NCBI GenBank assembly: GCA_002189035.1
Contig: CM007989.1
Span: 2,790,001 to 2,854,000, forward strand
From: Utricularia gibba
Taxonomy: Eukaryota; Streptophyta; Magnoliopsida; Lamiales; Lentibulariaceae
Length of the DNA stretch: 64,000 nucleotides
Reading direction: 5' to 3'
The notes beneath the pieces are model-generated. The model searched no databases. It had not been told where the DNA came from and saw nothing but the letters and a program-made list of their open reading frames with translations. Made by a program: the position numbers and the translations under genes. Below, piece after piece: positions 59,104 through 64,000 of this stretch. How positions within the stretch are numbered: the stretch's first letter is position 1; each line of letters starts with the position of its first letter.

Positions 59104-61134
59104 CACCACGTCGCTCGTGTGGCGGAGAGAGGGAGATGATGGGCACGGAAATCTTACTTCTATGGCGGTGATTGTTTATAGGCAAGGACATGGCTGTCGT
59201 GGCCTTCCCTTTTGGCACCTAAACCGTTGGTTCCCACCAATCAATTTGCAATAACCACATGGGTTTTACAGCCACCCATTATCGCAAAATAATTCCATCA
59301 AAAATATCATTTTTTTGTCTATTTTTTATGATAAAAAACTATAAATAATTAAATCTGAGTATAAAATTCAAAATATATTAATTTTATATTATTTCAATTT
59401 AAAATTTTTAAATATATTTTTGCTTATAATCCATAATCATTATTATCTCATAAATTTTACCATTTTAGAAATACTTATTTGAACCGTTTAATATTTTTTC
59501 GATTATCTATATAGATAACCATCATCGTATCCATATATCATATTAATTTTATTATGTATATAAATTATTATTATACCATCTTTCCAAACGATTTCAAAAA
59601 ATCTTTTATCTTATTCAATAGTTGGTATCTGGATAGCTATTCAATTCTATTTTCATTTTCCAAGCTGACAAAAGAATAAATGCCACTCGCCTGGTTTTTT
59701 GGCTGTGGTTGGCGATTTTTTTTTTTTTTTTGTAATGTTCGAAGTTCAATTTTATTTTTATGTGGACCTTATTAAGATATCGTAATCTTGGTCTTCCATC
59801 TTGATCCACACTAGGACAAGGTGGATGCGTTTGGACAAGTCTTTTTTTGATATTTTTTTCTAGTATTGTGCATGTCTGGATTTGCCTTTTATCTTCATTT
59901 TAAACCATTTTTTTGTCACGATTTCATTAGAAAGAAGCATTACCCGATGGTGCTGATGAAGATAAGCCACTGGATTGCATAATTAGTGGCCTTTATAGTA
60001 TTTGGAGCACCCATGGCCATTTTGTGCACGTGCAAATAAATAACTATGAGAAATATCCACTATCAAGAGAAAATAATTCATTGCTTCTATCAAGTTGAGA
60101 GTATGGGGGAGACGACTTAGATGCTAAGGTTTCAGATTTAGAATTGTCACGGGTTTATAAGACGAGTCGATCATTTTTCGATATGAAATAAGGATTCATG
60201 CTTCTAATCTGCGTAGGAGGGACAATATCAGTAAGGGTAATCGAATCATGCTATGATAATTAAAAAATAAACTTGAAAAAAAAGGGAATCACATCCAAAT
60301 GAAAATGGACAAAAGGATGCTGGAGGACACGATCCAACATCATATTGTCCGCCACTGAACCCATCCCCTTTGTCCAAGTGCAAAGCTTGTCTGCCTCTAA
60401 CGACGATTAGCTGTCCCTCTAATTGTTGATTATCGCACGACAATCCCTCTCTCTCTTCCTTAAAGCATTTGACATTAATCATTGTGCCTGCACTTGGACA
60501 TCGCCAGGGATTCGAAAATGTGTAACAGATGGAGTCCGGAACGGACAAGGGTGGGCGCAGGACGGTCGCCCGGAGAGCCGTGGTGAGTGTTGGCAGCAGG
60601 ATTTCGATATTGTTTTCTACGAATGGGGATTGGACACGTGTTCTTAGTGAATATTAAACAACGTGATACTTGGGTATTAAATGCGCTAATTATCTTATAA
60701 TTAAAAAAATAAGATTTTAAACTGGGGGAATTGTGAGCCCAGTTTCATTTTCTGATCCATCTTCAAGGCCCAATTACTGGTCCTCCTCTCCCCCAGCATG
60801 AAACAATTGAGCTTTTTGTGGGGGAATTGGATCACTTTTTTAGATGAATTTCGTCTGGAAACTGCGATTCGTTTCTATGGGTTGTTCGGATTCTGGGTGC
60901 GTATAAGGGGAAAAATTTAATGAATTTGGTGTAGTGGAGAGTGGTCCAAGTAGGTTAACGCGGTGTAGTGCAATTTTCGTCGTTTTGAAAAATGTTGAAT
61001 CAGGCAAGTTGTGAGTTTGGTTGCTAGTGAAATCTGCTGTTATCTAGAGAGGCTAAGTCTGCCTAATCCGCAAAATTTTGTGATTGTCTCGGGTACATGA
61101 ATATTGATATGCTTTCATGGATCTGAATCGGCGT
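59104..61134. other. Intergenic, promoter of the HLS1-like gene on the left
   Basis: No gene is recognised. It is very AT-rich from 59290 to 59800, with a long T run at about 59715-59731. Chance ORFs at 60246-60647 carry no known domain. Confidence 0.5.
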
Positions 61135-62360
61135 CTACCATTTTTCTACTTGGTTGCTTTGCTGAAGTAACTTCCCAGAAATGGCAGTGGCCAGGGATGC
61201 TTTGAAGCTCGGGTCTTTGGTTAGTACGGAAGCCATATGTTCCACTAACAACTGCTGAACCTCTGAACTATCAACTTTTGATCTCGTAGCTTCACCGTAC
61301 TGCTTCTGCTTAGTAAGATCAAGAGTTACTGTTGGGCTCGTAGAGGTTGGGACTGGCGTCTTGGTAACTGCTACTACGCCTCTATTCGGATTCGGATTCG
61401 AATTCACTTCGAATTTTGATGGATTTGGATGGTTGTGCTCCCCTTCATATGTTGCTATCAAAATTGATTGATCCTCTATGCTTCTTTGAACCTGAGTATG
61501 AGCAAAGATTGGTTTCAGATGAATCCTTTGGGAACGAACTGACAAAAGTCGTACAAAGATATTTGTCTACCTTCTTTTTAACAGGGCAGTTTGGAGCAAA
61601 TGAGCACTTGAAATAAGCTCTGGGAGAAGGGTTATCTCTGGTCACCTTCTGACCATATTTCCTCCATTGATACCCATCTTTAACAATCTGCAAGTCAGAT
61701 ATCCTTTCAGTCCCAAGCTTGGAAGACAGAGATTTTGAGTTGATGATGACATACCAGGCTTGTATCAGATGCTTCGGTTCTCACATGAACTTGTGAAATC
61801 GTCGTCTTGACGAGCTCTTCCCTCGGTTTCTTTACCGAATCTTCGTCGCTGGAGGTGCTCTCAGAAGTTCCTATGTTGATAGTATTGTTGTTGCTGGCTT
61901 TCCTCTTCTTTGATCCACTGGTGTTGTTGTCACTTTCCAAGCCTGCTGAATGCTTACTACTCCTCTCCAACTGGTTCTTTAAATCACTATACTTCTCACA
62001 CACAATCTTCAACTTCTCCTTCAAATTTTTGTTTTCTTCCCCCACTCTCTTTATCTCCTCCTCCAAAGCTGTCCTCTGCACAAAACAAACCCCAATTCAA
62101 TACACAACCACGACACCTGAAGTATTCGGTGCCCTTTACATACCTCTCGTTGATGAGGCAAGTCCAAGATACTTGTAGCCAGCCCCAGAAAACTATCCCC
62201 ACTCTCCTCCTTCTGCAACACACAAAAACATCAGCTAAAGCTGCTGAAATCAGACAACCCCACAAAAGGGATGTACCAGTAAGAGAGGCTTCTCATCACG
62301 GGTTCTTGTGGGCTTGGAGTTGAGATCCAGAGGAGAAGCTAAAAGGCTTGTGAACTCCAT
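61135..62360 (-). CDS. WRKY40: WRKY transcription factor, subgroup IIa (WRKY18/40/60 type)
   Basis: Subgroup IIa WRKYs bind W-boxes and act in immunity and ABA signalling, often as repressors. Five exons: 62277-62360, 62144-62212, 61755-62075, 61571-61687, 61135-61491; 315 codons (Arabidopsis WRKY40 302). It begins [18 protein letters not shown] leucine-zipper-like segment [20 protein letters not shown] allows dimers, and a basic SGSKKRKAS stretch is a likely nuclear signal. The WRKY domain is [20 protein letters not shown], then [18 protein letters not shown] and ATYEGEHNH. Zinc ligands are C-x5-C and H-x-H, and the intron splits the domain after KKK as in groups IIa and IIb. The short conserved intervals identify IIa. 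An upstream in-frame ATG at 62456 lies beyond the TATA box and is unlikely. Confidence 0.95.
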
Positions 62361-62404
62361 GAAAACAAAACTATCAGAGATTGGTTTCAGTGGAGACAGA
62401 GGGT

Positions 62405-62412
62405 GATATATA
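62405..62412 (-). promoter_or_regulatory. TATA box of the WRKY gene
   Basis: TATATATC on the minus strand lies about 45-52 nt before the ATG at 62360, predicting a leader of about 20 nt. Confidence 0.45.
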
Positions 62413-62471
62413 GATAACCCGATCTCTGAGACTAGTGAAGTGATTGAAGACTTCAAATTTGATAGGAGTTT

Positions 62472-62635
62472 GTCAATTGGCAGATTCCCAGCATCCTATG
62501 TGGTAGATCCCATGCGTCAAAACGACTAGTCGCCTCAAGGTAAACTCGTCCTCACGCCTTGGTCAACATGTAAATCCAATGAATCACGACGGAGAATTAA
62601 AGGAGTTTCCTGACTTTTCGGCTCCCTGACTTGAC
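62472..62635 (-). promoter_or_regulatory. Three W-box cores upstream of the WRKY gene
   Basis: TTGAC cores lie at 62472-62476 and 62562-62566 (minus-strand reading, the second as TTGACC) and at 62631-62635 (plus-strand reading). All are within 280 nt of the start codon. W-boxes bind WRKY factors. Confidence 0.5.
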
Positions 62636-64000
62636 ACCTTTAGGAAGCATCTCCAGTGAAAGTTCAGTTCACACCTAAAAATCTTGCTAATCTTTCTTTT
62701 TTCTTTTTTACCCATTATCATAATTCTTTTTTTTAAAAAAAAAAAGTGCAAACACGAGAATCCGATTTTTTAATTATTCGTTATTATTAATTATTTTTAA
62801 AAACAGTTTATAAAATGAATATTGAGTAGAGAGAGTTGCAAGTAAGAAGGGAAAGCAGTCAAAGATTTGGAAAACTTGGAGAGCTGCAGGGTTTTGAACA
62901 TGCCTCGGATAAGAAAGTCAAAGTCAAAGATGCCTATTCTTGCCCTAAGAAGGTATGTCATTGATATTCTTCTAGATTTTCTTACATTCATGTTCAAAAT
63001 AAAATCAAGCATATTTTATACTGTAAAAACACCCCCGGGAAAAAAACTGTCTGAAAGTAAGGAATTGCAAGATAAAATTGACCAAGCAGCCTATTTTTTG
63101 GCCGTCGTTAGACCCCTTTTGGACCATGAGTGGTGTTCTACTTTTCAAACATTAGCCAAATCGACGTGGACCTTCCATTTAATGTTGTGACACATTCAAA
63201 TTGCATGATAACCATGAACTTATTTTGTTTTTTTTCCCTATCACGGCATGTTTATGCTGATTTTGATATCCGGAGATAATTTATATATCCTATACGATTT
63301 TACGTTTTTCATGATGGTTAGATATGATATGGAGAGGGAGGACTTGGATTCCATGCCATGAAAAATCCCCACCCTATTTATTATTAGTTAGTAGTATAAT
63401 TAGTAGTCAACTACAATAGGAGAAGAAATCAAGAAAGTCGTGTTGATTATTATCAAGGGAGGAGAAGAATCAATTCAACTGCGTGTCAAATTTGGGTTTG
63501 AATATTTTAAAACGCCTTCAAGACACTGATTTACCCCCCATTTTATCCACTGCCCGGATCCCTAAATTCTCCCTTCATTTCTGTGTGATAAACATGGCCC
63601 TAACTGAACTGTAAGAAAAAAGACAAAAGGGAGGCAGAGAATTCAACGAGGCGGGCTTCTTCATCATCACACGTTACGTCGGCTGTCGGCAGTCGACATG
63701 GTGGAAATTTTGAGGACCGCTTCTGGTACGTGGCGAGGTGCACCACCACCGCATTTGAAAATGGAAAGAAACAGGGCACGTGAGGGGATAGGTGTTTGAA
63801 AATTAGTTTCATCCGTCCCGCCGGAATCGGAATAGTGGAGTTGGACGAGGACTGTCGGCGTTGAGCGCCGGTCAATGCGTTCTTTCCCGGGTCGTCACTC
63901 CTCCCCAGTCTCCTTCGCAGCCTGCGCTTTGTCTTCGTCTTTGTCTTTTCCCTCACTACAAACTCGGCACGTGGTGGATGTAATGTGCAAGGGCAAAGGG
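62636..64000. other. Right-end region, no supported gene
   Basis: No domain is recognised on either strand. Weak ORFs at 62867-63190 (+) and 63600-63956 (-) could be partial exons of a gene beyond the edge, but nothing supports them. Confidence 0.4.

Noticed and set aside
61695-61710. ATATCCTTTC inside a WRKY intron
   Set aside because: It is on the plus strand while the gene is on the minus strand, so it cannot be its donor.
62867-63190. 107-codon plus-strand ORF near the right end
   Set aside because: No domain, and an AT-rich neighbourhood; treated as chance.
63600-63956. 118-codon minus-strand ORF starting MREKTKTKTKRRLRRRLGRS
   Set aside because: Basic low-complexity start and no domain; could be part of a gene beyond the edge, but nothing in the window supports it.

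Overview
The window is nuclear DNA of a flowering plant. The evidence is dense intron-containing genes with short GT-AG introns, AT-rich intergenic DNA, and angiosperm families: LEAFY, the pollen-type ARF-GEF GNL2, an ICE1/SCREAM bHLH, an ARF2-type auxin response factor, a subgroup IIa WRKY and an RBOH NADPH oxidase. The lineage cannot be fixed from this stretch. Nothing is grass-specific, and a magnoliid, non-grass monocot or eudicot are all possible. I reconstructed gene models by joining exons on splice signals and family homology. After allowing for six single-base frame breaks, the spliced length of every model with a complete CDS is a multiple of three.

Layout, left to right. 1-320 (-): 5' part of a heavy-metal-associated (HIPP-type) gene. 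1690-4304 (+): two tandem proline-rich cell-wall genes sharing their 3' UTR. 5160-5710 (-): decayed gamma-carbonic-anhydrase-like pseudogene. 6583-9189 (+): ICE1/SCRM. 9740-13565 (-): ARF2-type factor. 13.6-17.6 kb: intergenic, with a candidate MITE and an ATT microsatellite. 17616-23253 (-): ACAP-type ARF-GAP (AGD1/AGD3 class), divergent from 24647-25880 (+), a group X ERF. 27402-31615 (-): GNL2. 33059-36350 (-): Rubisco-activase-like AAA+ protein, divergent from 37602-40615 (+), DPB2, the DNA polymerase epsilon B subunit. 42289-45873 (+): RBOH. 46591-49251 (-): EF-hand mitochondrial ATP-Mg/Pi carrier. 52504-54364 (+): LEAFY. 55707-56331 (+): chloroplast DnaJ (J8 type). 57766-59103 (-): HOOKLESS1-like N-acetyltransferase. 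61135-62360 (-): WRKY40-type factor. No pathway cluster is apparent; an ARF-GAP and an ARF-GEF lie 4 kb apart, probably by chance.

The most interesting structure is inside DPB2. It has two introns with minor-spliceosome (U12) signals, one AT-AC with a consensus 5' site and branch site and one GT-AG, plus a partial duplication of the start of exon 3 that creates an in-frame poison acceptor. Other gene-structure oddities are a 10-nt microexon, two GC-AG introns, two stop-free introns of 63 and 75 nt, and a 9-nt first coding exon. Six single-base losses, mostly in or near short G or C runs, break four otherwise intact regulatory genes (ICE1 twice, AGD twice, ARF2, LFY), and the second proline-rich gene drifts between frames. 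Uniform direction and intact surroundings suggest consensus-sequence errors rather than pseudogenes.
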